Below, piece by piece: positions 1 to 8,757 of a DNA stretch of 64,000 nt (position 1 is the stretch's first letter; each line of letters starts with the position of its first letter). Location of the stretch: positions 51,632,012 to 51,696,011 of the forward strand of contig CM059971.1 in assembly GCA_030490835.1 (NCBI GenBank), read 5' to 3'. Origin of the DNA: Annona cherimola. Taxonomy: Eukaryota > Streptophyta > Magnoliopsida > Magnoliales > Annonaceae. Below the pieces are notes generated by a model, which was given only the letters and a program-made list of their open reading frames with translations, was not told where the DNA came from and did no database searches. The translations under genes were made by a program, and so were the position numbers.

Positions 1-1
1 T

Positions 2-1291
2 GAAGAATCGTATGCACCCGTGGCTAGATTAGAAGCCATACGCATCCTACTAGCATTTGCTTCTCATATGAACTTCAAATTGTTTCAAATGGATGTAAAA
101 AGCGCATTTTTAAATGGTTATTTGAATGAAGAAGTATATGTTGAACAACCCCCTGGTTTTGAAGAAAAGAATCAATCAAAGTTTGTTTATAAATTAACCA
201 AAGCATTATATGGACTAAAACAAGCACCAAGAGCTTGGTATGAAAGGTTAAATAGATTCTTGATTGATCATGAGTTTCAAAGAGGGAAAGTAGACACTAC
301 TTTATTCATCAAGTACAAAAATAAAAATATTTTGATTGTACAGATTTATGTGGATGACATAATATTCGGTGCTACTGATGAAAATCTTTGTCAAGAATTT
401 TCTAAGATAATGCAGAGTGAGTTCGAAATGAGCATGATGAGAGAATTAAATTTCTTCCTTGGACTACAAATCAAGCAACAAAGTGAAGGAATATTTCTGA
501 ACCAGTCCAAGTATGTCAAAGAGATGCTCAAGAAATTTGGAATGCAGAATAGCAAAGGGGCAAACACTCCAATGAGCTCAACAATCAAAATCGACACGGA
601 TGAAAACGGTAAAAGTATCGATCAAAAGCTTTATAGGAGCATGATAGGATCTTTGCTTTATCTAACTGCTTCTAGACCCGATATCTTATTTAGTGTTTGT
701 ATGTGTTCTAGATTTCAAGCATGTCCCAAAGAATCACATCTACTTGCTGTGAAAAGAATTTTTAAATATTTGATGAAAACCACAAACCTTGGACTATGGT
801 ATCCAAAGGGGTCAACCTTTGATCTAATCGGCTATTCGGATGCAGACTTTGCCGGATATAAAGTAGATAGAAAAAGTACCAGTGGAACTTGTCAATTTCT
901 TGGACATATGCTAGTTTCATGGCATTCAAGAAAACAAACAAGTGTTGCACTATCTACTGCGGAAGCCGAATACATAGCCGCCGGTAGTTGTTGTGCCCAA
1001 TTACTTTGGATGAAACAGCAATTAAAGGATTATGGTATTGATTATGTTGATATTCCTATTAGATGTGATAATACAAGTGCAATTTGTTTGACTAAAAATC
1101 CTGTATTGCATTCTAGAACCAAACATATTGATGTGAGACATCATTTTATTCGTGAACATGTTGAAAATCATGATGTGTGCTTAGAATATGTAAAAACAGA
1201 AGACCAAATTGCTGATATCTTTACCAAACCTCTAGCCAAAGATTCATTTTGTAAGATTAGGAATGATATGGGGATGATAGAGCTTAACTAA
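2..1291 (+). CDS. pol: copia pol, reverse transcriptase and RNase H (5' truncated by window edge)
   Basis: The frame is open from the first bases of the window, so the start lies upstream; the ATG at 20 is internal. The segment covers most of the Ty1/copia reverse transcriptase (RVT_2 type): the fingers region with SAFLNGYL, the catalytic YVDDIIFG near base 347, and [13 protein letters not shown]. RNase H follows with YSDADFAG, STAEAEY and the C-terminal [15 protein letters not shown] and ADIFTKPL motifs. There is no internal stop in the visible part. It would copy element RNA into cDNA and degrade the template inside virus-like particles. It ends 428 bases before the third ORF. Confidence 0.95.
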   Translation, partial: EESYAPVARLEAIRILLAFASHMNFKLFQMDVKSAFLNGYLNEEVYVEQPPGFEEKNQSKFVYKLTKALYGLKQAPRAWYERLNRFLIDHEFQRGKVDTTLFIKYKNKNILIVQIYVDDIIFGATDENLCQEFSKIMQSEFEMSMMRELNFFLGLQIKQQSEGIFLNQSKYVKEMLKKFGMQNSKGANTPMSSTIKIDTDENGKSIDQKLYRSMIGSLLYLTASRPDILFSVCMCSRFQACPKESHLLAVKRIFKYLMKTTNLGLWYPKGSTFDLIGYSDADFAGYKVDRKSTSGTCQFLGHMLVSWHSRKQTSVALSTAEAEYIAAGSCCAQLLWMKQQLKDYGIDYVDIPIRCDNTSAICLTKNPVLHSRTKHIDVRHHFIREHVENHDVCLEYVKTEDQIADIFTKPLAKDSFCKIRNDMGMIELN

Positions 1292-1719
1292 GGAAAAATG
1301 CATAAGAAAATTAAAATTGGAAAATGTCAAGTCGATGAGTCAAGTCGACTCCAGGGACGCCAGGTCGACTCCGCTTCAGAAGCGAAGTCGACTCCGCTAG
1401 GGTCGAAGTCGACTCCGCCCCCAGGCGAAGTCGACTCCAGAAGGACCGAAGTCGACTTCGCCTAGGGCAAGTCGACTCCGCGCGCGACCGTCCGAATTCC
1501 GGAAATTCTTTCTTTTCTTCTCTCCTCTCTTCTTTCTTTCTCATTTTTTCCGGCCTCTCTGTTTTTCTCTTCTTCTCCGGGGATTCTCTCTATTTCTCCA
1601 TCTTCGGCGACAGTCTTTTCTCCGGCAATTTCTTCTTCCATCTCCGGCAAAACTTTTCCGGCAAATCCCTTTCTCTCTTTCACTAGCATTCCCTCTCAGA
1701 TTCCATAAATCCCATCTCA
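1292..1719 (+). other. pol to third-ORF spacer with GTCGACT motif array
   Basis: This non-coding spacer separates pol from the third ORF. Between about 1329 and 1478 it contains at least seven GTCGACT motifs, each on a palindromic GTCGAC core, spaced 15-25 bases apart. The second half (1500-1700) is pyrimidine-rich and looks like a leader before the ATG at 1720. The same motif fills the LTR and the matching spacer of the second element near 40100-40280. A role as an internal promoter or RNA structure for the third ORF is only an inference. Confidence 0.6.
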
Positions 1720-3297
1720 ATGGCCCCGAAGAAAGCCATCTCCAAACCATCAAAAAAGCCTGTGCCTAGACCTCCCACATCTCACACTGAGGAAGAAGTT
1801 CCTAGGAGAGCTAGGACACCTGCAAAACGGGCTCGAGAAGAACCCTCAACTTCGACGGGTAAACGGGTTCGATTCCAAACCTCCACTCAATCATCTGATC
1901 AAGCACCCAGGTCGGAAAATCAACAAACCTCACAGAGTACACAATCCGGAACAAGCAGAAGGGGCACTGCAGCTGGGAAAGCCCAAGTTTTGAAGATGCC
2001 CACTACCTACTTCAAAACCGAGCTCCAACATAGCCGTTTCTACAAAAAGTTCTACGAACGGAAGGTATTCATACCCAAGATCATAGATTTCAATTTCTTG
2101 AAAGAATATGGATCCGACATAGAAGATCTATTGGATTTTCAAGGATGGACCAACTTGCTAAAGGAAGACGAAAGGGTCTATCCAGATCTTACTCGAATGT
2201 TTTATTATCTTTGGGATGAAGAATACTTTGGAACATTCGTCAAAGGAGTCGAAATGGATCTTGGAATCGGGATAGTTGCAGGACCTACTGAAGTAATGAG
2301 TCATTTAGGACACATACTTGGAGTCCCGTATGAGGATGAGCCTATTCCAGAAGATCTTACTATAGATCAAATGTATAATCAGCTCACCCGGAGCAACAAG
2401 TACCATCCGGGAATCAAATTCCTTCGGTACATGGATTTGTCACCTAGGCTACGGGTACTAAGGCTTCTCATTGCCCACTGCATCTACCCAAAGGGCGGTG
2501 GAAGAAATCAATTGAATCCACAGGAAGCTGGGATACTATGGAAAGTGGCCAACAGGGTCAAAGTAAGCATTCCCAAATTATTTCTAGAAGCCTTGGCAAA
2601 TAGAAAGGACAACCCACGTGGAGTCCTTCCCTATGGCACATGGATTACAAAGATTTTGGAATTCTTCAAAGTGGATATTGAAGGCGAGCCTTTCGAAGTG
2701 CTCAAATCCACAAATTCCATAAATAAAGCTCTCATACAAAGAATGAAGATCAATTTGCTTGAATTAAGGCATGACGCCTCAGAAGAAGAGCATCAAGAGG
2801 ACCAAGCACAAGCTGAGGGGGAGCAACCTCCCGAGGCACCGGCTGCTCCAGAAGAGCCACCATCGCCTCAATCCCACGGCTCCTACTCCCCACAAGGATC
2901 CGCTGCAAGAGAACGGGTGCCTCCAACCTCTTCTGAGGAAGTCACCCTAAAGGATTTGAAAGATGAAATCATAGCCATGAGGGCTGAAATGGGACAACAA
3001 GAAAACCGGATGACAAGTCTTGTCACCGGTGTTCTTAATGCACTTGAAGATATGCATTCCCGACAAGATAGAATCGAGCGGGAAATGCGACATATCCGCT
3101 ATCATCTTGCATCAGGCCATCATAAAAAGAGACCCATGCCTGAACTCGATCCCTACGAGTCGGGATCAGTTCATAGAGAAGCAACTCCCGATCACGCTTC
3201 TCTTGTTTACTCCTCGGCCCATCATTGTCCCATCAAACCTATTCCATATCCTATCTCTCAATTTCAATTTACCAAGTCTTTGGTACTTTTTGAATGA
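1720..3297 (+). CDS. Sirevirus third ORF (env-like position), putative plant transposon protein domain
   Basis: This is an intact ORF of 525 residues starting at the first ATG after the spacer. Residues 1-85 are basic, proline and serine rich. Residues about 95-260 fit the family often annotated as putative plant transposon protein, with RFYKKFYERKV and a following HILGVP. Residues about 350-400 are acidic and proline rich. Residues about 405-455 look like an amphipathic coiled coil (LKDLKDEIIAMRAEMG). No clear signal peptide or transmembrane helix is visible, so an envelope function is not supported by sequence alone. The homologous ORF in the element at 13866-46877 is broken by an insertion and a frameshift. 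Function is unknown; the position after pol is like env in SIRE1. Confidence 0.85.
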   Translation: MAPKKAISKPSKKPVPRPPTSHTEEEVPRRARTPAKRAREEPSTSTGKRVRFQTSTQSSDQAPRSENQQTSQSTQSGTSRRGTAAGKAQVLKMPTTYFKTELQHSRFYKKFYERKVFIPKIIDFNFLKEYGSDIEDLLDFQGWTNLLKEDERVYPDLTRMFYYLWDEEYFGTFVKGVEMDLGIGIVAGPTEVMSHLGHILGVPYEDEPIPEDLTIDQMYNQLTRSNKYHPGIKFLRYMDLSPRLRVLRLLIAHCIYPKGGGRNQLNPQEAGILWKVANRVKVSIPKLFLEALANRKDNPRGVLPYGTWITKILEFFKVDIEGEPFEVLKSTNSINKALIQRMKINLLELRHDASEEEHQEDQAQAEGEQPPEAPAAPEEPPSPQSHGSYSPQGSAARERVPPTSSEEVTLKDLKDEIIAMRAEMGQQENRMTSLVTGVLNALEDMHSRQDRIEREMRHIRYHLASGHHKKRPMPELDPYESGSVHREATPDHASLVYSSAHHCPIKPIPYPISQFQFTKSLVLFE

Positions 3298-3302
3298 TTG
3301 AC

Positions 3303-3319
3303 AAAAAGGGGGAGGAAGA
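3303..3319 (+). other. internal polypurine tract copy
   Basis: AAAAAGGGGGAGGAAGA lies just after the third ORF stop. The same core recurs 380 bases downstream directly before the LTR. Multiple polypurine tracts upstream of the 3' LTR are a known Sirevirus feature. The second element has the matching site at 15726-15739 on the minus strand. Confidence 0.7.
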
Positions 3320-3682
3320 TAATTAGATTTGAGTGTTTTTATTTTGAGTGTTTTTGGGTTGGGTAGTTTGTATCTAGGATAGTTTCATTTATGCTTCATT
3401 GTATTCTGTAATGAAACTTCATATATATAATGATGTTTGATATGATATGATAACTGGTTTATGATTGATATATGTTTGATATAGAGTTTGAATGAATGAT
3501 ATATTTGATCAATGATTACAATACGAAGTACTCTTAATGATTAATAAAGTATTCAACATGATTTACTTGAAACGTATTCAAAAAGCTCTGACCTATAAGA
3601 CAAATGCTCTGTTTTTCAAAAGACATATGAACATGATTAATGCTTGAAAGGTACCAACTCAAATGAAGTTTTGTCAATCATC

Positions 3683-3696
3683 AAAAAGGGGGAGAT
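3683..3696 (+). other. polypurine tract of 3' LTR
   Basis: AAAAAGGGGGAGAT ends directly at the TGTTGG start of the LTR. This is the expected primer site for plus-strand DNA synthesis. Confidence 0.85.
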
Positions 3697-4521
3697 TGTT
3701 GGAAACAATGTTCAAAATAATTTAAATTGACCAAAGCCTGAGTTTTGATGATTAACAAGGACTTATTTGAGTATATAAGGAGTACTAACATGTTTGACAA
3801 ATGTTTAAGGAAAGCAAAGAAGTCAAGTCGATCTCCAAGTCGACTTGGACTTCGACTTGGGTGAAGTCGATCCCAAAGTCGACTCAAATATCGACTTGAG
3901 AATGAATCCCAAAAGGCAACAGGTGAAGTCGCAGGTCAAGTCGACTCCACTTGCGACTTGGGAAGTCAAGTCGCATACGAAGTCGACTCCAGCATCGACT
4001 TGGAGTATCCAGAGCTGAAAAGTGGAAACGAATATAACAAAGTCGCAAACGAAGTCGACTCCAGGTGCGACTTGGGTGAAGTCGCAGGCCAGGTCGACTC
4101 CATCCACGACTTGAGATGTTCAAACTTTCAAAGATACAGTTTTAAAGATATTCAAGAGGATTTATCATTCAAGTCCAAGGAATCAAGATGAAAAACAAAT
4201 GAGTCAATTTCAAAGTTAAGAATCATGCTCTACATTCAAATCAAGTCTATCAAGCTCAAAGCAAATCTTCAAGCTAGCTTCCAAATGGAGTAAAATCCAA
4301 GTCATGAAGATCAAGTGAGTCCAAAGCAAAGCAAGGAACATACATATATTGTGCAAGAACTCAAAGCTTTCAAATGGTTTGCAAGATTCAAGACAGTTCA
4401 AGAAGAGGCGTTTCTGCAATAGACCAAGCCAAGTCGCAACCCAAGTCGACTTCAGGATCGACTTGAGTTGAAGTTTGAAAGCCAAGTCGACCCAAGTCTC
4501 AGACTTGAGTTTCTGAAAAAC

Positions 4522-4559
4522 CCAAGTCGCAGGCCAAGTCGACTCCATGTGCGACTTGG
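4522..4559 (+). promoter_or_regulatory. representative GTCGAC inverted-repeat motif in U3
   Basis: Arms CCAAGTCGCA and TGCGACTTGG flank a GTCGAC core. Similar units recur through 3829-4600. They lie upstream of the TATA box, so a cis-regulatory role is plausible but untested. Confidence 0.45.
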
Positions 4560-4682
4560 AAGCCAAGTCGCAGGCCAAGTCGACTTCATCTTAGACTTGG
4601 AGAATAACGGTCAAATTTTTGAACGTTGGAGTTCATTTATTGCACGCCAACCACTTCTACAACGTTCATATTTTCCTCAATC

Positions 4683-4690
4683 TATAAAAG
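4683..4690 (+). promoter_or_regulatory. LTR TATA box
   Basis: TATAAAAG lies about 85 bases after the last GTCGAC motif. It is the best candidate core promoter for element transcription in this LTR. Confidence 0.6.
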
Positions 4691-5030
4691 GACATTCAAA
4701 TGAACGTGAGAAGATACAAGAGACACTACTCAAAAGATCAAAGAGAGAAAAGAAGTGCAAGAAAGATTTTCAAATACCTTTTCTCCATACTTAAGTGTTT
4801 CAAAGGAAGAAAGAGTTTCAAACTGCAAGTTGCTTCAACAATCATCATTCAAGCCACTTTTTGATTTCTTCCACGAGCTCAAAACTGCCTACACAAATCT
4901 GTAAAGTGTAGTTCTTATTCATTTCTTTATTTGGTTATATAAAACTTGATTTAGCTTGGGTAGCTAAGATCAAGTATATGCAAAGTAGGGTGTGATTGGA
5001 GTGAGACTCATCACCTACTTGTGCAAGTGA

Positions 5031-5285
5031 TTGTATATGCCCCCTAGAGCTTTGAATCTAGAAGAGAGCAAGTGGCTCTAGTTGTATATGCCCCCTAGAG
5101 CTTTGAATCTAGAAGAGAGCAAGTGGCTCTAGTTGTATATGCCCCCTAGAGCTTTGAATCTAGAAGAGAGCAAGTGGCTCTAGTTGTATATGCCCCCTAG
5201 AGCTTTGAATCTAGAAGAGAGCAAGTGGTTCTAGTTGTGTATGCCCCCTAGAGCTTTGAATCTAGAAGAGAGCGGTGACTCTAAG
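5031..5285 (+). repeat. 51-bp tandem repeat, five copies
   Basis: Units begin at about 5031, 5082, 5133, 5184 and 5235 with TTGTATATGCCCCCTAGAGC; the last unit is diverged. The same unit occurs once in the LTRs at 13866 and 45265 and twice in the LTR at 54682. Confidence 0.95.
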
Positions 5286-5545
5286 TGTATTCTTGGAATA
5301 CATAGTGGAACCCAAGTCACAACGGAGTGTGAGCTTGGAAGAGTGGAGTAGGGAAGGTTTGCCCGAACCACTATAAATCTTGTGTTCTACTTGTTTTCAC
5401 TGATTTATCTTATTTGCTCTCCATTCCCTTAAAAAAGGGGATTAACTTTTTCAAGGGGCTAAGATCTTTGAGATTATCAAAGAAATTTTAAAGAACCCAA
5501 TTCACCCCTCCCCTCTTGGGTTTAGCCATCAACTCGGGACCAACA

Positions 5546-6502
5546 CTTTAATTATAAACCCCTTTGTTAATTAATCTCATATGACGAAACATGTTAGAAA
5601 ATAGAATGAAAGGGTGCAAATAGAATATAAAATGCAAGCAATCAAAACACATAAGAGACAACAATATATAGTGGTTCAGACACCCTACTTCACTCTTCCA
5701 AGTACACACCTCTTGTGTCTTAAGTTCTACTATTGTATATCCAATACAATTTAGAGCACCTGCTCTTTTCTAGATTCTAGCTCTAGGGGGCATATATAAT
5801 AATCACTTATTAGTGAAACCAACTCTAGCTAACTAAGTTTAATATGTCAGTGAGACAAACTTAAACCAATCAAACAAAATCCGTTAATGACAAACCCAAA
5901 CCAACCCCCTGTTTTGCTTTTTCTTAAATTTGGTCTCCAATACCGTTCCAAGGCAACGACACAAAATAAAATAAATAAATAAATAATTATACTTTATAAT
6001 ATGTAATCAATCTGCTCTGAAAACTCCTTGTTATGTGAAGAAGCTGATCTTGTAAGCTCACTTGAAGCTTCAATATTTGTTCAAATGATGTCAACACTTT
6101 TGAATATTGGAAGGTATAAGATCATCTTGTATTTTCCTACCTTCCTTCACGTTCATACTTCAATGATATTTATAGAGGAGAAGAAGATCTAGACATTGGA
6201 GTACCGATTGGTGTGCATTTAATACTTTAATGTTTGAATTTTTGACCATTATAACTTAAGTCGCAAGTGGAGTTGACTTGGGTTGCAACTTCACTTCGGT
6301 TAGAACTCGTTGTCTACATGTTGTCTGTTTTTTGCCTTCGAAGTTGCAAGCGAAGTCGACTTGGGTCGAGACTTCACTTAAGTTGCAAATGAAGTCAACT
6401 TGGGTTGAGACTTTACTTTGTTGTCTCTTCAAAGTTAGAAGGGAAGTCAACTTGGGCTGAGGTGAAGTCAACTTGAGCTAAAGTGAAGTCGACTTGGGCT
6501 TA
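5546..6502 (-). repeat. degenerate Sirevirus LTR, left visible part (minus strand)
   Basis: The sequence follows the minus-strand Sirevirus LTR with heavy divergence. Recognisable blocks include ATAGTGGTTC, the CTCTTTTCTAGATTCTAGCTC block near 5770, and decayed GTCGACTT motifs at 6250-6500. It begins directly after the plus-strand LTR end at 5545, so the younger element is nested in it. It continues at 8083 after an inserted LTR. Confidence 0.65.
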
Positions 6503-8082
6503 TGATAATTCACGAAAATGCGAGTTATCATTGTCCATTTCAGACTATTTTTTGCGTATTAGTCCAAGAGATTAAGTTTAGTTTGCATCCATTTAGCTTA
6601 GTTTTCACTCGCTTTGCATTTTAGGAGCATTATGTAGTTTTTAAGCATTTTTAGTATAAAATAAGCATTTTTTGTTCATTTATGTAGTTTCATTCATTTT
6701 TGCAGGAAGGACGGATAATTACAGGCATGCGAGTGAGATGAATGCAGAATGGAGCCAAGTGAAGAAGCAGGTAGGCTGGCGCCCAGGCGCCACCCTACAT
6801 GCTTTAGCCAGAAGTTTCGGCACTCACACAGCAAAATGCTTCCAATGAGTTGGAGCCCAGGCACCAATGTGGGGCGCCTTCACTAGCATACAGACGCATA
6901 ACAGAAAGTTTCAAATCATAAAGCTTCCAGGGAGTGGGCGCCCAGGCCGCCGGATTGGGGCGCCTAGGAGCCACGGCACAAGTATGCAGGGCATCCCGAA
7001 GAGTTTCAAAGTTACACAGCATCTAGGGAGATGGCGCCCAGGCGCCACGGCGAATCCGCACACGTGGGTTTCTGCACGTGTGTTACGCAAGCTGAACAAT
7101 TTAAATAGAGACCTAGGGATTCATGCAGTAGAGAGAAAGAGCCAATGGAGTAGCCGCACAGAGAAGGAACAGAACCCGTTTCAAGAGCAATCTAAAGAGG
7201 AGATTCGATCTCGTTGGTGGAAGCTTCCGAGATTCAGTTTTCTCTTTCTCTTTCTATTTCCTTTTCTCTGTTTTTCTTGGAATACTTTCATAACGGATGT
7301 AATGATTTTGATGTTATGTCTTTGAGCTAAACTTCCATAGATGAGTAGTTAGGATGAATTGATATCTAACTATACTGTTTGGTTCTTTAAGATTCAGGAA
7401 TGAATATTTGATTTCTATATGATTGTGCGATGTGGATTTACCCTTACATATGTGTCTAATTTTTTTTTCAAGATTAGCTACCTTGTAAGATGATTCAATT
7501 ACATGATTAATCCTTGGAAATGAAAAATCTCTGCCAGATCCATGTGTAGGGCATAGGTTTCTTCTTTGATAAGGGGAGTTGTTTAACGGATAGGAATATA
7601 CCATTAAACCCTATGTAGTCATGAACAAGTTATGTATCTATCAATTTCATTTCATTTAATTGCATGGGAACATAGCGATTGAATGTGGTGTAATTAGCTT
7701 TATATGTGTTGGAAGATATATATAAAAAGATTATTGAACTTGGACTAGTAAATTCCTGCATAATCTAATGAAAAGGAACCAATGCAGTATAGTTTAGATT
7801 TAAGGATTCCCAACTATCCCATCTACCATCCCCAATTGATAATTCCCTTTTAGTGTTCCAACTGTCCTGTGAAATCTTTTCTATTTCTTTTATGCATTTG
7901 TTATTTTCAGTCTTAATTATGAAATCCCATTTTCTACTCACCGAAAGCAACTAAACTAATTAATAATCTTAGTTAGACCATATCCTCGTGGGAACGATAC
8001 TTAACTCACTCTTTATTACTTGATCGGCACGTATACTTGCGTTAAAACGAGCATTTTAATTAGCCACATACGCCACTCGTCA
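6503..8082 (+). repeat. solo LTR of an Athila-type Ty3/gypsy family (1580 bp)
   Basis: It starts TGATAATTC and ends CTCGTCA, interrupting the older Sirevirus LTR. The last 110 bases contain the block GGGAACGATACTTAACTCAC and ACGTATACTTGCG, shared with copies at 48916-50291 (minus) and 50724-51904 (plus). Between about 6777 and 7055 it carries several GGCGCC-type palindromes, followed by an AT-rich TATA-like site at 7100. Flanks GCTTA (left) and ACTCA (right) match at only three of five positions, which would fit an old insertion. No coding sequence is visible; ORFs here are incidental. Confidence 0.7.
6777..7056 (+). promoter_or_regulatory. GGCGCC palindrome array upstream of a TATA-like site
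   Basis: Copies such as TGGCGCCCAGGCGCCA appear near 6778 and 7032, with degenerate copies near 6846, 6876, 6936 and 6958. A TTTAAATAG site follows at 7100-7108. A similar array is at about 51008-51250 in a second copy of the family. Confidence 0.5.
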
Positions 8083-8350
8083 ACTCAGACTTTACCTGTA
8101 GCCGAACCAATTAGTAGAAATATGCAACCACTGAGTTGACTTAGCTCCGAGACTTCACCCAAGTGGTAGTCTGAGTCGACTTGGATCTACAACTTGACCT
8201 GTCTACACTTTGAAAATTTGCTCCTTTCATTTTTATACATATTATTGAAGACATAATATCTAAGCACACTTATACATATTCATTAGATAATTTTTAATGA
8301 TATTTCAATAATGTTTTAATCGTTAAAATCAAATTAATCTTTCTTAGAGC
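8083..8350 (-). repeat. degenerate Sirevirus LTR, right part
   Basis: This continues the LTR at 5546-6502 after the inserted solo LTR. It has decayed GTCGACTTGG motifs at 8100-8200 and ends near 8340 with a block resembling the LTR start read in reverse (a GTTAATCATCAAAAC-like sequence). The end is not sharp. Confidence 0.5.
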
Positions 8351-8757
8351 AAGATATGATCTACAGATTTCACAGGGATAGGGGAGAGGATGTTTTTGAC
8401 GTAAGGGAAAGTGTAAACAGTATAACAATAAGAAAATGGAATTAAGGTAGTAGCAAAAAATGAAAATTAGGTAGTGGGCGGAAGATTTAGGGAAAAATAA
8501 TTAAAGGGCTTACACACAAATATTGCACTAGACTTTAATGGGTTATACGAGTTAAACAGGATCAACGGGTTAAATGGATTAAACAAGTTACTAAACAGGT
8601 TAACAGGCTATAAAATTTTAATCCTAATTTGTTTATTTAATTAAATAGTTAAATGAATTGGCGGATCATAAATCATTTTTTTAAAATTCTAACTCAAACT
8701 CATTTGTAAACAGGTTAAATGAGTAAGTTGATAGGTTGATCGTGACTATTAACACCC
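8351..8757. other. AT-rich sequence without a gene
   Basis: There is no open frame of note. Near 8535-8600 there are short repeated GGGTTAAATGG-like words. It may be the 5' flank of the hAT remnant that follows, but I could not find terminal inverted repeats. Confidence 0.4.

Larger units (their letters stand above)
1..5545 (+). mobile_element. Sirevirus-like Ty1/copia retrotransposon, 3' part
   Basis: Only the 3' half lies in the window. In order it has the end of pol (RT and RNase H), a spacer rich in GTCGACT motifs, an intact third ORF, two copies of the polypurine tract and the 3' LTR. A third ORF after pol and repeated polypurine tracts are known hallmarks of the Sirevirus (SIRE/Maximus) lineage. 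The pol protein is nearly identical to that of the minus-strand element at 13866-46877, so both belong to one family. The 5' end and the left target-site duplication are outside the window. The element appears to be inserted in an older minus-strand LTR of the same family, which resumes at 5546. Confidence 0.9.
3697..5545 (+). repeat. Sirevirus 3' LTR (1849 bp)
   Basis: The LTR starts TGTTGGAAACAATG after the polypurine tract and ends CGGGACCAACA, matching the ends of the LTRs at 13866-15477 and 45265-46877. From 3829 to 4600 it carries many AAGTCGACTCC motifs embedded in inverted repeats. A TATA box is at 4683 and a five-copy 51-bp tandem repeat at 5031-5285. It is about 235 bp longer than the other two full LTRs, mostly because of that tandem repeat. 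Confidence 0.9.

Noticed and set aside
3823..4578. Short ORFs rich in VDST/DLRSR repeats in Sirevirus LTRs
   Set aside because: They come from the repeated GTCGACTC motif, with no conserved start or stop among LTR copies.
6867..7325. 152-residue ORF in the Athila-type solo LTR
   Set aside because: Lies across the palindrome array and promoter region, has no family match and is not kept in the copies at 48916 or 50724.
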